In this document: positions 1 through 7,949 of the stretch, in pieces
Layout of the letters: each line of letters opens with the position of its first letter
Numbering within the stretch: the stretch's first letter is position 1
Assembly (NCBI GenBank): GCA_963718755.1
Contig: OY970376.1
Coordinates: forward strand, 124,001 to 188,000
DNA length: 64,000 nt
Source of the DNA: VRUE01 sp963718755
Lineage (GTDB): Bacteria; Actinomycetota; Thermoleophilia; Solirubrobacterales; 70-9
Reading direction: 5' to 3'
Translations under genes and position numbers: made by a program
The notes under the pieces: model-generated
Databases searched by the model: none
Seen by the model: only the letters and a program-made list of their open reading frames with translations
Told to the model about the DNA's origin: nothing

Positions 1-1
1 G

Positions 2-751
2 CTAGGCGGCTAGTTTCTGGAGGACGTCGTCGGGGATGTCGAAGTTGGCGTGGACCTCGTTGACGTCATCGTCGTCTTCGAGGGCCTCAATCAGGCCCAG
101 CAACGATTTCGCGTCGTTGCCCTTGACCTCAACCGTGCTTTTCGGCTCCATCGCTATGTCAGAGGATTGGATCTCGACGCCGCCCTCCTCCAGCGCCTCG
201 CGGACGGCGCTGAGGCTCGCCGGCTCGCAGAGCACCCGCAGCAGCTCGCCCTCCTCGCGCACGTCCTCGGCGCCGGCGTCGATCGCCGCGATCAGATCGT
301 CCTCGCCGTAGCGGGCGCCGTCGACCGCCAAGACTCCGCGCTTCTCGAAGATCCAGGCGACGGAGCCGGGCTCGCCAAGGCTGCCGTCGTGCTTGCTGAA
401 GGCGTGCCTCACTTCGGCGCTGGTGCGATTGCGGTTGTCGGTCAGCGCCTCAACCAAGACCGCGGCGCCGCCCGGCCCGTAGCCCTCGAAGATGACCCTC
501 TCGATCGCCTCCGCATCGGCGCCGACGCCCGTGCCGCGATCGATCGCGCGCTGGATGTTGTCCTTGGGCATCGAAGCGTCGCGGGCCTTCTGCACCGCGG
601 TCGCCAAGGCTGGATTGTTCTCCGGCTCGCCGCCCCCGTCGCGGGCCGCAACCGTGATCGCGCGCGCGAGCTTGGTGAAGAGCTTGCCGCGTTTGGCGTC
701 GGCGGCGCCCTTCTTGTGTTTGATCGAGGACCACTTCGAATGCCCAGACAT
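2..751 (-). CDS. yebC: YebC/TACO1-family protein
   Basis: A 249-residue protein that opens with MSGHSKWSSIKHKKGAADAK, the signature start of the YebC/TACO1 family, and ends in the usual acidic, beta-rich C-terminal domain. The length matches full-length family members, and both start and stop are inside the window. Members bind DNA or ribosomes and have been described as transcriptional regulators and as factors that help translate proline-rich stretches; which role applies here cannot be read from sequence. In many genomes yebC lies near ruvC and pdxST, and here pdxST follows about 1.6 kb away on the same strand. It is transcribed out of the window to the left. Confidence 0.95.
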   Translation of the reverse strand: MSGHSKWSSIKHKKGAADAKRGKLFTKLARAITVAARDGGGEPENNPALATAVQKARDASMPKDNIQRAIDRGTGVGADAEAIERVIFEGYGPGGAAVLVEALTDNRNRTSAEVRHAFSKHDGSLGEPGSVAWIFEKRGVLAVDGARYGEDDLIAAIDAGAEDVREEGELLRVLCEPASLSAVREALEEGGVEIQSSDIAMEPKSTVEVKGNDAKSLLGLIEALEDDDDVNEVHANFDIPDDVLQKLAA

Positions 752-776
752 CGTTTTGCCATTCTATGAGCAAGGG

Positions 777-1220
777 ATGCGCTCGGAGACGATCACCCAT
801 CCACATGGCACGAGCCCGGTTCGAGGCTTGGCTGCAAGTGTCGTCTTCGTCGTGATGCTGTTCGCCGCCCTGGCACTATGGACCGCGATTCCCCTGGGCT
901 GGATCTGGATCGGCTCAAAGGTCGCCACGTCACAGTTCCCGGCGGAGGGCCCCTACGCCGTGGTCGCGGTGGGGATCATCGTCACGATCCTGGCCGACGC
1001 CTGGCTGATCGGCCGCCTCAACGCTCTCTACGAACGGATCACCGGGACCAACCGGCTGACGCCGATGCGGCCCAGCTGGCTGAAGAGCATGCGCGACACC
1101 GGCTCCACCGCCTCGACCACCGTGGTCGAGGCGGTGATGATGGGCTCGGTACTGCTCGCCGGCTTCGTCTTCGTCGCCTGGTTCTTCCTGCTGGCCGGAT
1201 CCCCCCTGCCAAATCAGTAG
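777..1220 (+). CDS. Small membrane protein of unknown function
   Basis: A 147-residue protein starting at ATG 777 (MRSETITHPHG). The reading frame is open further upstream, but that part overlaps yebC antisense and has no protein character, so the internal ATG is preferred. Three hydrophobic segments are visible, at roughly residues 15-45, 55-75 and 115-140, so it is probably an inner-membrane protein with three helices. No enzymatic motif was recognised. It is divergent from yebC and convergent with the aminopeptidase gene, which ends 16 bp beyond its stop. Confidence 0.6.
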   Translation: MRSETITHPHGTSPVRGLAASVVFVVMLFAALALWTAIPLGWIWIGSKVATSQFPAEGPYAVVAVGIIVTILADAWLIGRLNALYERITGTNRLTPMRPSWLKSMRDTGSTASTTVVEAVMMGSVLLAGFVFVAWFFLLAGSPLPNQ

Positions 1221-1235
1221 CTGGCGACGCAGCGC

Positions 1236-2342
1236 TTAGACGACGAACTTCCCGTCTTCCTGCATCACGGTGCCGTCGACTTCGAGCTTGCCGCCGAGTC
1301 GCAGGTCGCAGACCAGGTCGGTGTGGACCGCCGACTCGTTGACGCCGCCGGACTCGGGGTAGCTCTTGCCCACCGCCATGTGGACCGTGCCTCCGAGCTT
1401 CTCGTCGAGCAGGACCTCGCGGGTGCCGCGATCGATCGCGTAGTTGGTGCCGATCCCAAGCTCGCCGAGGCGGCGCGCGCCGGCGTCGGTGTCGAGCAGC
1501 TCGACCAAGAACTCCTCACCGCGCTCGGCGCTCGCGTCGACGACCTTGCCGGCCTCGAAGCGCAGGTGTACGCCGGCAACCTCGCGGCCGCCGATCGTCG
1601 CCGGCAGGTGGAAGGTCACCTCGCCCTCGACCGAGTCCTCGATCGGGCCGGTGAAGAACTCGCCGTCGGGCATGTTGTGGCGGCCGTCGCAGGGGATGAA
1701 CTTGCGCCCGGCGATCCCCAGCTTGACGTCGGTCCCCGGCGCGGTGACCCGGACCTCCTCGCGACCCTCGATCCACTCCGCCAGCCGCGTGGTCTCGGCC
1801 GAGGCCCGCTTCCAGGCCGTCAGCGGATCGTCGTCGCCGTCGGCCAGGCAAGCGCCGTAGTAGAAGTCCTCGTAGTCGGCCAGGCTCATCTCCGCCTCCG
1901 CCGCATAGGCGTTGGTCGGGAAGAGCGTGTAGCACCAGCGGAACTCGCCCTTCGCACTGCGCTCCATCGCCCGGTTCAGCAGCTCTCCCGTGGCCGCCTG
2001 GCGTCGCGTCTGACGCTGCGGCGGCACTCCGGAGAGCTCGCGGGTGTTGGTGCTGGCGCCGACCGCGATGCGAACGTCGGCGTTGTCGAGCAGCCATTCG
2101 GAGGTCGGCGGGATCCAGTCGAGCTGCGCATCTGAGGCGTGCTTGTAATAGAGCGCGCCCTGGCCGTCGAGGGAGACGTTCATGATCGGGTGGGCGCCCG
2201 CCTTCAGCACCTCCTCGTAGATCGCCAGCAACAGTGGCTCCGCGGCGCTCTCACCGTCGATCGAGACAACCTCCCCCTCCTTGACCTCGGTCGAGTAGCC
2301 GACCAGGATCTTCGCCAACCGTTCTGCTCTGGGGTCTCTCAC
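1236..2342 (-). CDS. M29-family aminopeptidase
   Basis: A 368-residue protein of the thermophilic aminopeptidase (AmpT/AmpS, M29) family. These enzymes are cytosolic two-metal exopeptidases that remove N-terminal residues from peptides. Family hallmarks are visible: the MPDGEFFTGP segment in the middle and, near the C-terminus, HMAVGKSYPESGGVNESAVHTD, split here as HMAVGKSY and HTD, which supplies His, Tyr, His and Asp ligands. The length agrees with the family. Its ATG overlaps the stop of pdxT by 4 bp, so it is the third gene of a pdxS-pdxT-aminopeptidase operon with likely translational coupling. Confidence 0.93.
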   Translation of the reverse strand: MRDPRAERLAKILVGYSTEVKEGEVVSIDGESAAEPLLLAIYEEVLKAGAHPIMNVSLDGQGALYYKHASDAQLDWIPPTSEWLLDNADVRIAVGASTNTRELSGVPPQRQTRRQAATGELLNRAMERSAKGEFRWCYTLFPTNAYAAEAEMSLADYEDFYYGACLADGDDDPLTAWKRASAETTRLAEWIEGREEVRVTAPGTDVKLGIAGRKFIPCDGRHNMPDGEFFTGPIEDSVEGEVTFHLPATIGGREVAGVHLRFEAGKVVDASAERGEEFLVELLDTDAGARRLGELGIGTNYAIDRGTREVLLDEKLGGTVHMAVGKSYPESGGVNESAVHTDLVCDLRLGGKLEVDGTVMQEDGKFVV

Positions 2343-2938
2343 TTCTCCGCCCCCTCCCGCGCGTTGCTCCGCGCCCTAGTGGTTATGGCCATGAACAGTG
2401 CATGCAGTCGGGGGTCGTCGGTCAGCTCGGGATGGAAGGCGCAGGCGAGGAAGTTCCCCTCGCGCACTGCCACCGGGTGTTCGTCGTAGCTGGCGAGGAC
2501 GTCGACCCCGGGGCCGTACCGCTCGACCCACGGCGCGCGGATGAATACCGCGCGCAGCGGCTCCTCGCCGATCCCGTCGATGCGGAGGTCTGCCTCGAAG
2601 CTCTGCAGCTGACGACCGAACGCGTTGCGCCTCGTCGTCACGCCGAGCAGGCCGAGGTGATCCTCGTCGCAGACGATCATTCCCGCACAGGTGCCGAATA
2701 TGGGCCCGCCCTCCGCGTGATGAGCGCGGATCGCTTGCTCCAAGCCGGCCAGCTCGATTCCCTTGACGATCGTCGTGCTCTCGCCCCCTGGGATCACCAG
2801 GCCGTCGAGATCAGCCAGGTCCTGCGGGACCCGAACCTCACTGACAGCGGCGCCGAGCTCACCCAGCATCGAAAGATGCGCTTCGAAGCCGCCCTGGATC
2901 GCGAGGACTCCGATTCGCAGCCCGGCGCTCTCAGGCAC
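2339..2938 (-). CDS. pdxT: Pyridoxal 5'-phosphate synthase glutaminase subunit
   Basis: A 199-residue class I glutamine amidotransferase that releases ammonia from glutamine for PdxS in the DXP-independent vitamin B6 pathway. The PGGEST oxyanion segment is at about residues 50-55, the nucleophile Cys is at about 84 in GTCAGM, and the His-Glu pair is at about 169-171 in FHPEL. The length is normal for PdxT. The first 8 bp overlap the end of pdxS, and the last 4 bp overlap the aminopeptidase start, consistent with one transcript. PdxT and PdxS assemble into a 12+12 synthase complex in the cytoplasm. Confidence 0.97.
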   Translation of the reverse strand: MPESAGLRIGVLAIQGGFEAHLSMLGELGAAVSEVRVPQDLADLDGLVIPGGESTTIVKGIELAGLEQAIRAHHAEGGPIFGTCAGMIVCDEDHLGLLGVTTRRNAFGRQLQSFEADLRIDGIGEEPLRAVFIRAPWVERYGPGVDVLASYDEHPVAVREGNFLACAFHPELTDDPRLHALFMAITTRARSNAREGAEK

Positions 2939-3818
2939 CGCGGTCCTGCAAAAGGGCGTCGGCCGCGGCCAGGTCGGCGATCTCCAGCCCCGGCATCGCC
3001 TCGCCGAGCCCGATCGACGCCGCCGCGACTCGCTCCGGGTCGTTGAAGTGCGTGGTCGCCTCGACGATCGCCCGTGCGCGGCGCTCGGGGTCGGCGCTCT
3101 TGAAGATCCCCGAGCCGACGAAGTTGCCCTCGGCGCCGAGCTGCATCATCAACGCCGCGTCGGCCGGCGTGGCGATCCCACCGGCGCAGAAGAGCGGCAC
3201 CGGCAGGCGCCCCTGCGCCGCGACCTCCTGGACGACTTCGAGCGGTGCCTGATGCTCCTTGGCAGCGCCCGCAAGCTCCTCCGGGCCGAGCTGTGCCAGC
3301 CGCTTGATGCCGCCGATGATCTCGCGCATGTGACGCACGGCCTCGACCACGTTGCCCGTCCCCGCCTCGCCCTTGGAGCGGATCATCGCCGCTCCCTCGC
3401 CGATCCGCCGCAGCGCCTCACCGAGGTTGGTTGCACCGCAGACGAAGGGAACCTCGAAGGCGAGCTTGTCGATGTGGTTGCGCTCGTCAGCCGGGGTCAG
3501 CACCTCGGACTCGTCGACGTAATCGACCTCGAGCGACTGCAGGACCTGGGCCTCGGCGAAGTGGCCGATCCGCGCCTTTGCCATGACCGGGATCGTCACC
3601 GCCTCCTGAATGCCCTTGATCATCGCCGGGTCCGACATGCGGGCGACGCCGCCGTCGCGGCGGATGTCGGCGGGAACACGCTCCAGGGCCATCACCGCGC
3701 AAGCACCCGCCTGCTCGGAGATCCGCGCCTGCTCAGGCGTGACCACGTCCATGATCACCCCGCCTTTCAACATCTCGGCGAGGCCGGTCTTGACGCGAAA
3801 CGTTCCCCTCTCGGCCAT
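2931..3818 (-). CDS. pdxS: Pyridoxal 5'-phosphate synthase lyase subunit
   Basis: A 295-residue (beta/alpha)8 barrel protein that makes PLP from ribose 5-phosphate, glyceraldehyde 3-phosphate and ammonia. The catalytic Asp (about residue 24 in GVIMDVV) and the Schiff-base Lys (about 81 in VMAKARIGHF) are in place, as is the RSKGEAGTGN phosphate/second-lysine segment near residue 150. It is the first gene of the pdxS-pdxT-aminopeptidase operon. The 27 bp between it and the upstream regulator leave little room for a promoter, so the regulator could be co-transcribed. Confidence 0.98.
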   Translation of the reverse strand: MAERGTFRVKTGLAEMLKGGVIMDVVTPEQARISEQAGACAVMALERVPADIRRDGGVARMSDPAMIKGIQEAVTIPVMAKARIGHFAEAQVLQSLEVDYVDESEVLTPADERNHIDKLAFEVPFVCGATNLGEALRRIGEGAAMIRSKGEAGTGNVVEAVRHMREIIGGIKRLAQLGPEELAGAAKEHQAPLEVVQEVAAQGRLPVPLFCAGGIATPADAALMMQLGAEGNFVGSGIFKSADPERRARAIVEATTHFNDPERVAAASIGLGEAMPGLEIADLAAADALLQDRGA

Positions 3819-3845
3819 CGGGCCGAATATTACGGGGGCGGTCCC

Positions 3846-4703
3846 CTACTTCAGTTTGTAGGCACGGATACGGTCTTTGTGGGCGGCTTCGTCGCGGGCG
3901 TAGAGACCATGGGCCAAGCCCTGCACGAGAGCCATCAGAGCGGTGTTGGAGCGGGCGAAAGAGGGACTGTTGGAGGAGAAGTAAAGGGTCTGTTCGGCGT
4001 GCTCGCCGACCTCTGACATCGAGGCATCGGAGATCGCCAGGGTGCGGGCGCGCCGATGCACGGCCAACTTCATCGCCCGCAGCAGCAGCGGGTGAGCGCG
4101 GCCGCAGGAAAGGATGATTACGAGCGTCTCCTCGTCGATCCGGCCGAGGCGTTGAAGCGACTCACCGCCGGTGCTGGCGACTATTTCGGCTCGTATGTCG
4201 AGCAGGCTGAGGATGTGGCGCAGGTAGCTGGCGAAGAAGGCCATCTGGTCGACGCCTACGACCACCACGCGCTGGGCTTCGGCAAGTGCGGCGACGGCTC
4301 CGTCGACCTGCTCGCGGGTCAGGTTGCGCGCGGTTTCCTCGAGGTTTGCGTAGTCGGCGCTGAGCGAGCCCTCGAGCTCGGAGTGGTCGAAGGAGAAGAG
4401 CGCCGCCCCGCCGCTACCGGTGCCGCTGCCGGCAACGGTTGCGCTGCGGTACTCCTCGATCGCGGCCTGCTGAAGCTCGGGGTAGCCCTCGAAACCGAGG
4501 GCCTGGGAGAAGCGCACCACCGTCGATGAGGAGGTGCTCGCTCTCCGGGCCAGCTCCTCGGCGGTGAGGAAGGCAGCCTCGTCGAGATGGTCGACGATGT
4601 AGCGGGCGACGTCTTTCTGTGAGCGGGAGAACTCTTCGAAGCGCTCCTGGATGTACTCGGAAAGACTTTTGAGCTGGGGGGATTTGGTTGCGGTCTTAGT
4701 CAC
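3846..4703 (-). CDS. RpiR/MurR-family regulator with SIS domain
   Basis: A 285-residue transcription factor. Residues about 12-95 form an RpiR-type helix-turn-helix (the segment LARRASTSSSTVVRFSQALG is the recognition region). Residues about 125-260 form a SIS sugar-phosphate isomerase-like sensor, with VVVGVDQMAFFAS and LVIILSCGRAHPLL as its two strand-loop segments. Such regulators sense phosphosugars. It sits directly upstream of pdxS on the same strand, so it may regulate sugar-phosphate supply or itself, but no operator was identified. The target is unknown. Confidence 0.85.
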   Translation of the reverse strand: MTKTATKSPQLKSLSEYIQERFEEFSRSQKDVARYIVDHLDEAAFLTAEELARRASTSSSTVVRFSQALGFEGYPELQQAAIEEYRSATVAGSGTGSGGAALFSFDHSELEGSLSADYANLEETARNLTREQVDGAVAALAEAQRVVVVGVDQMAFFASYLRHILSLLDIRAEIVASTGGESLQRLGRIDEETLVIILSCGRAHPLLLRAMKLAVHRRARTLAISDASMSEVGEHAEQTLYFSSNSPSFARSNTALMALVQGLAHGLYARDEAAHKDRIRAYKLK

Positions 4704-4751
4704 GGCGGTCCATTTCGCCGGTTCGCATGCTTTCCCTTCTGATCTGGTTGG

Positions 4752-5150
4752 ATGTGGAGCGAAATGACCCTTGAGCAGGCTCTTCGCCTCACCAACCGCA
4801 ACATGATCGCCTTCGACCTACTGCTCGGCAGCGCCTCGATCGCGGCACCGCGACAGATGCTGACGACGTTCTTCGGTCATGACGAGCCCTCACCCGATGC
4901 GGTGCACCTGCTGCGCCGTTGCGGCCCGATCTGGCTCACCTTCGCCGCTGCGCACCTGGTTGCAGAGCGACGCGGCGAGCAGCGCGACTGGTGGGCGCTG
5001 GCCTGGCTGCGCGGCACCGAGATTGCGACCGACGCGATCTGGGCCGAGTCTCCGGCACTCAACCGGCCGGGGGCCAAGGCCGCCCTGCGCCTAGCTGGAG
5101 TCGCGAACGTGGCGATGGCCGCCGGCTTCGCCTGGCTCTCAAAGCGATGA
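4752..5150 (+). CDS. Hypothetical membrane-associated protein
   Basis: A 132-residue protein divergent from the RpiR regulator. It has two moderately hydrophobic stretches (about residues 55-70, GPIWLTFAAAHLV, and 110-128, LAGVANVAMAAGFAWL), which could be membrane helices. No catalytic motif was recognised. Two in-frame ATGs (4752 and 4764) are possible starts. The stop overlaps the start of the next gene in an ATGA arrangement, which supports that both are real and translationally coupled. Confidence 0.65.
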   Translation: MWSEMTLEQALRLTNRNMIAFDLLLGSASIAAPRQMLTTFFGHDEPSPDAVHLLRRCGPIWLTFAAAHLVAERRGEQRDWWALAWLRGTEIATDAIWAESPALNRPGAKAALRLAGVANVAMAAGFAWLSKR

Positions 5151-5476
5151 ACGAGAGCGCCGGGCTACCCAGCAAACGCTGGAGCCTGCGCGGCTACGAC
5201 GACGAAGGCAACGAGGTCTGGCTGATCCGCAGCTTCGGGCAGAAGCTCTATCGCTGCCCTGGCTGTCACGGCGACATCCCGATCGGCACCGAGCACACCG
5301 TCGTCCAGTACGTGCTGCGGCTGGGCGGCACCGACCATCACCACTGGCACCGGCGCTGCGCTGAAGAATTGCTGGTGCCGGATTTACGCGAGGTCAAGAA
5401 GGTGCCCGCCTCGCAGTCTTCGCGCTCGAAGCTCGAGGCGCGCGGCCGGCAGCCTTCCGGGCGGCGGCGCCGGTAG
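5147..5476 (+). CDS. Small probable zinc-binding protein
   Basis: A 109-residue protein starting at ATG 5147, which overlaps the previous stop. It contains YRCPGCHGDI at about residues 35-45 and a His/Cys-rich segment, DHHHWHRRC, at about 62-71. This spacing resembles a small zinc-binding fold and matches short actinobacterial proteins often labelled ATP/GTP-binding without evidence. The C-terminus is a basic, Arg/Ser-rich tail. The longer open frame upstream is antisense or out-of-frame noise. Function unknown; zinc binding is inferred from residue pattern only. Confidence 0.65.
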   Translation: MNESAGLPSKRWSLRGYDDEGNEVWLIRSFGQKLYRCPGCHGDIPIGTEHTVVQYVLRLGGTDHHHWHRRCAEELLVPDLREVKKVPASQSSRSKLEARGRQPSGRRRR

Positions 5477-5480
5477 CCGG

Positions 5481-6236
5481 ATGGACGGGCAGCTCGGCCT
5501 CTTCTCGGTTTACGGGCGGATCATCCGCACCTACTTCGCCTGGGCGCGCACGTTGCTGCCACTCGCCTTCTGGGTTTTCGTCCCGCTGGGACTGATCCAC
5601 GCGATCCCGGTACACGTCGAGGCGACCTCGCTCAGCTTCGGCAGTGGGACCGAGATCGCCGGCGCCGCCCTCGCCTTGGTGCTGCTGGCGACGACCGGGC
5701 TGCTCGGCGAGATCTTCTACACCGGCGCGGTGGCGATCGCCCTCACCCATCCACGGGATGCCAAGGGCAAGCCGCTGCCGCTGCGCAAGGTCGCGCGCAC
5801 GATCGACTACCGGGCGCTGATCGTCGTCGACCTGATCTTCGGAGTCCTCGTGGCGGTCGGCACCCTGGCCTTCCTCATCCCGGGCGTCCTCGTCTTCGTC
5901 TACCTCGGACTCGCCGCGCCGGTGGTCGAGATCGAGCACCACGGAGTGCGCGCCGCGCTCACCCGCAGCGTCCGCCTGGTCCGCGGCCACTTCTGGCTGG
6001 TCTTGGCGGTCCTGGTCCCGATCGAGGTCTTCAGCGACGCGGTTACCGGCGTGGCGACGCACCTGGCTCACTCCCTGCTCGGTGACTCACTGATCGCCGC
6101 GTGGGTCACCGACACCGCGACCAACATCCTGCTGACGCCCTTCTACGCGGTCGCCGCGGTGCTGCTCGCGGTCGGCCTGATCGCCGCCAGGGATGGGACG
6201 AGCCCGCGTCTACACTCGACCCCACCCAGCCCATGA
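5481..6236 (+). CDS. Multi-pass membrane protein, GPDP-membrane-domain-like
   Basis: A 251-residue hydrophobic protein with about five or six predicted membrane helices. The pattern GVLVFVYLGLAAPVVEIE followed by GVRAALTRSVRLVRGHFW resembles the membrane domain found in glycerophosphodiesterase-associated proteins and in many uncharacterised actinobacterial proteins. No catalytic residues were recognised. It begins 4 bp after the upstream small zinc-binding gene, and its stop overlaps the next ATG (ATGA), so it belongs to a rightward operon of four genes. Function unknown. Confidence 0.7.
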   Translation: MDGQLGLFSVYGRIIRTYFAWARTLLPLAFWVFVPLGLIHAIPVHVEATSLSFGSGTEIAGAALALVLLATTGLLGEIFYTGAVAIALTHPRDAKGKPLPLRKVARTIDYRALIVVDLIFGVLVAVGTLAFLIPGVLVFVYLGLAAPVVEIEHHGVRAALTRSVRLVRGHFWLVLAVLVPIEVFSDAVTGVATHLAHSLLGDSLIAAWVTDTATNILLTPFYAVAAVLLAVGLIAARDGTSPRLHSTPPSP

Positions 6237-7096
6237 TCGAGGCCACGATCTTCAGCGACTTCTGGAACGACCAGATCCTGGCCGAAGAAAAGCAGGGGCT
6301 GTTCCTGGTCCTGGCCGGGTTCATCCTCTCCTTCGCCTTCATCCGCATGAGCACGCGGCTGATGCGCAGTCCCAGGGTGCCGTGGTGGCCGGGCAGCGTG
6401 GTCTCGGAGAGCGGCGTTCACCTCCATCACCTCGTCTTCGGCATCGTCACGATGATGATCTCCGGGGCGGTGGGGTTCACCGTCCTCGGTGATGGCCCTT
6501 GGACCGAAATCTGCGCCTTCGCCTTCGGCATCGGCGCCGGCCTGACGATCGACGAGTTCGCACTCTGGATCTATCTCGACGACGTCTACTGGGCCGAGGA
6601 GGGCCGCGTCTCGATCGACGCGACCGTGATCGCCGCCGCGGCGATGGGCCTGATCCTGCTCGGCTTCACCCCGTTCAGCTTCGAGACCGGCTCGCTCGAC
6701 GAAGCGATCGGCAGCATCGTCACCGCCCTCATCGTCTTCGGCCTCGTCGCCCTCTGCTTCGCCAAGCAGCGGCTGCTGCACGGCACGATCGGCTTCTTCG
6801 TCGTTCCGATCGCTCTCTACGGCGCCCTGCGGATCGGCAAGCCGGGCTCGCCGTGGGGACGGCGTCGTTATGGCAATCGCGATCCGGCGAAGCAGGCCAA
6901 GGCCGAAGAGCGCTTCGCCCCCGAGCGGCATACCGAGCGCTTCAAGAACGCCTTCCGCGACATCGTCGGCGGCAAGCCCAGCGAGGGCGTCAGCGCAGTC
7001 ACCGAGGAGGCGCTCGCCACGACCCGTGAGGCGGTCGAAGAAGTCCGGCAGCGGGCCGAACGGGTGACTCGGCCCGGCGGCAAAGACGGTGACTGA
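6233..7096 (+). CDS. Integral membrane protein with HLHHLV motif
   Basis: A 287-residue protein starting at ATG 6233; the open frame extends upstream, but the overlap with the previous stop (ATGA) marks this start. Six hydrophobic segments occupy about residues 15-200. A conserved-looking SGVHLHHLVFGI segment lies at about 60-71, and acidic LTIDEFALWIYLDDVYW at about 104-120. The last 80 residues are charged and helical (VTEEALATTREAVEEVRQRAE), likely a cytoplasmic coiled-coil tail. Similar proteins are found in actinobacteria without known function; the His and Asp residues could bind metal, which is only a guess. Confidence 0.7.
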   Translation: MIEATIFSDFWNDQILAEEKQGLFLVLAGFILSFAFIRMSTRLMRSPRVPWWPGSVVSESGVHLHHLVFGIVTMMISGAVGFTVLGDGPWTEICAFAFGIGAGLTIDEFALWIYLDDVYWAEEGRVSIDATVIAAAAMGLILLGFTPFSFETGSLDEAIGSIVTALIVFGLVALCFAKQRLLHGTIGFFVVPIALYGALRIGKPGSPWGRRRYGNRDPAKQAKAEERFAPERHTERFKNAFRDIVGGKPSEGVSAVTEEALATTREAVEEVRQRAERVTRPGGKDGD

Positions 7097-7105
7097 CCCC
7101 GCGTA

Positions 7106-7498
7106 ATGATCGACCGGGCCGGCGTCGAAGCGTGGATCGCGGCATATCAGCGCGCCTGGCGAACCGCGGGCACCGACTCCTTGGCCGAGCTCTTTCACGA
7201 GGACGCCAGCTACCGGATGTCGTCCTATGAGGACGCCGCGCGTGGCCTGGAGGCAATCGGCGCGCTCTGGGAGCGAGAGCGCGCCGGCCCGGATGAGAAG
7301 TTTGAGATGAGCTCGGAGATCGTCGCGGTCGAGGGCGATACGGCGGTGGCGCGGATCGAGGTCGCCTACACCAGCGGCGCCGAGTACCGGGACCTCTGGA
7401 TCATCCGCTTCGGCGCCGACGGTCGCTGCCGTGAGTTCGAAGAGTGGCCGTACTGGCCGGGCCAGCCGATCCTGGCGCCTACTCCCCCATCGCCTTGA
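7106..7498 (+). CDS. SnoaL/NTF2-like protein
   Basis: A 130-residue protein with the features of the NTF2-like cone fold: an N-terminal helix (VEAWIAAYQRAWRTA), LAELFHEDASYRMSSY after it, and a C-terminal sheet with YRDLWIIRFGADGRC and FEEWPYWPGQ. Such proteins are small enzymes or binding proteins with diverse ligands; the substrate cannot be inferred. It starts 9 bp after the membrane gene, so it is probably in the same transcript. It is convergent with yjbQ and overlaps it by 20 bp. Confidence 0.75.
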   Translation: MIDRAGVEAWIAAYQRAWRTAGTDSLAELFHEDASYRMSSYEDAARGLEAIGALWERERAGPDEKFEMSSEIVAVEGDTAVARIEVAYTSGAEYRDLWIIRFGADGRCREFEEWPYWPGQPILAPTPPSP

Positions 7499-7940
7499 TC
7501 ACAAGGCGCTTACGCCGACGGCCGTCGAACTCGCAGTAGAAGACCTGCTGCCAGGGGCCGAGGTCGAGCCGGCCGGCGGTAACCGGAACGATCGCCTGGT
7601 GGTGGACGAGCAGGTTCTTGAGGTGGGCGTCGCCGTTGTCCTCTCCACCGCGGTGGTGGCGGTAGTCGCCGCCTTCGGGCAGCAGCTCCTCGGCGACCTC
7701 GTTGGCCGCTGGCTTCCAGCTCGGCGGCGCGACTTTGTCGAGCCACTCGAAGACATCCTCGTGCAGACCCGGCTCGTCGTCGTTGATCCAGACGCCGGCG
7801 GTGATGTGCATCGCTGAGACGAGCACCATGCCCTCCTCAAACCCCGCCTCGTCGACAGCCTCCTGCACCTGCTCGGTGATCCGAATCAGCTCGCGTCGCT
7901 CCGCGGTCTCGAAGGTCATGTAGGCGGTGTGGGACTTCAC
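7479..7940 (-). CDS. YjbQ/UPF0047 family protein
   Basis: A 153-residue protein of the secondary thiamine-phosphate synthase (YjbQ, UPF0047) family. Visible hallmarks are VSAMHITAGVWINDDEPGL at about residues 42-60, YRHHRGGEDNGDAHLKNLL at about 93-111, and the C-terminal LGPWQQVFYCEFDGRR. The His residues in these segments form the family's putative active site. Length is normal. The physiological role is unsettled; a weak thiamine-phosphate synthase activity has been described for some members. Confidence 0.9.
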   Translation of the reverse strand: MKSHTAYMTFETAERRELIRITEQVQEAVDEAGFEEGMVLVSAMHITAGVWINDDEPGLHEDVFEWLDKVAPPSWKPAANEVAEELLPEGGDYRHHRGGEDNGDAHLKNLLVHHQAIVPVTAGRLDLGPWQQVFYCEFDGRRRKRLVIKAMGE

Positions 7941-7949
7941 GGTTCCTCC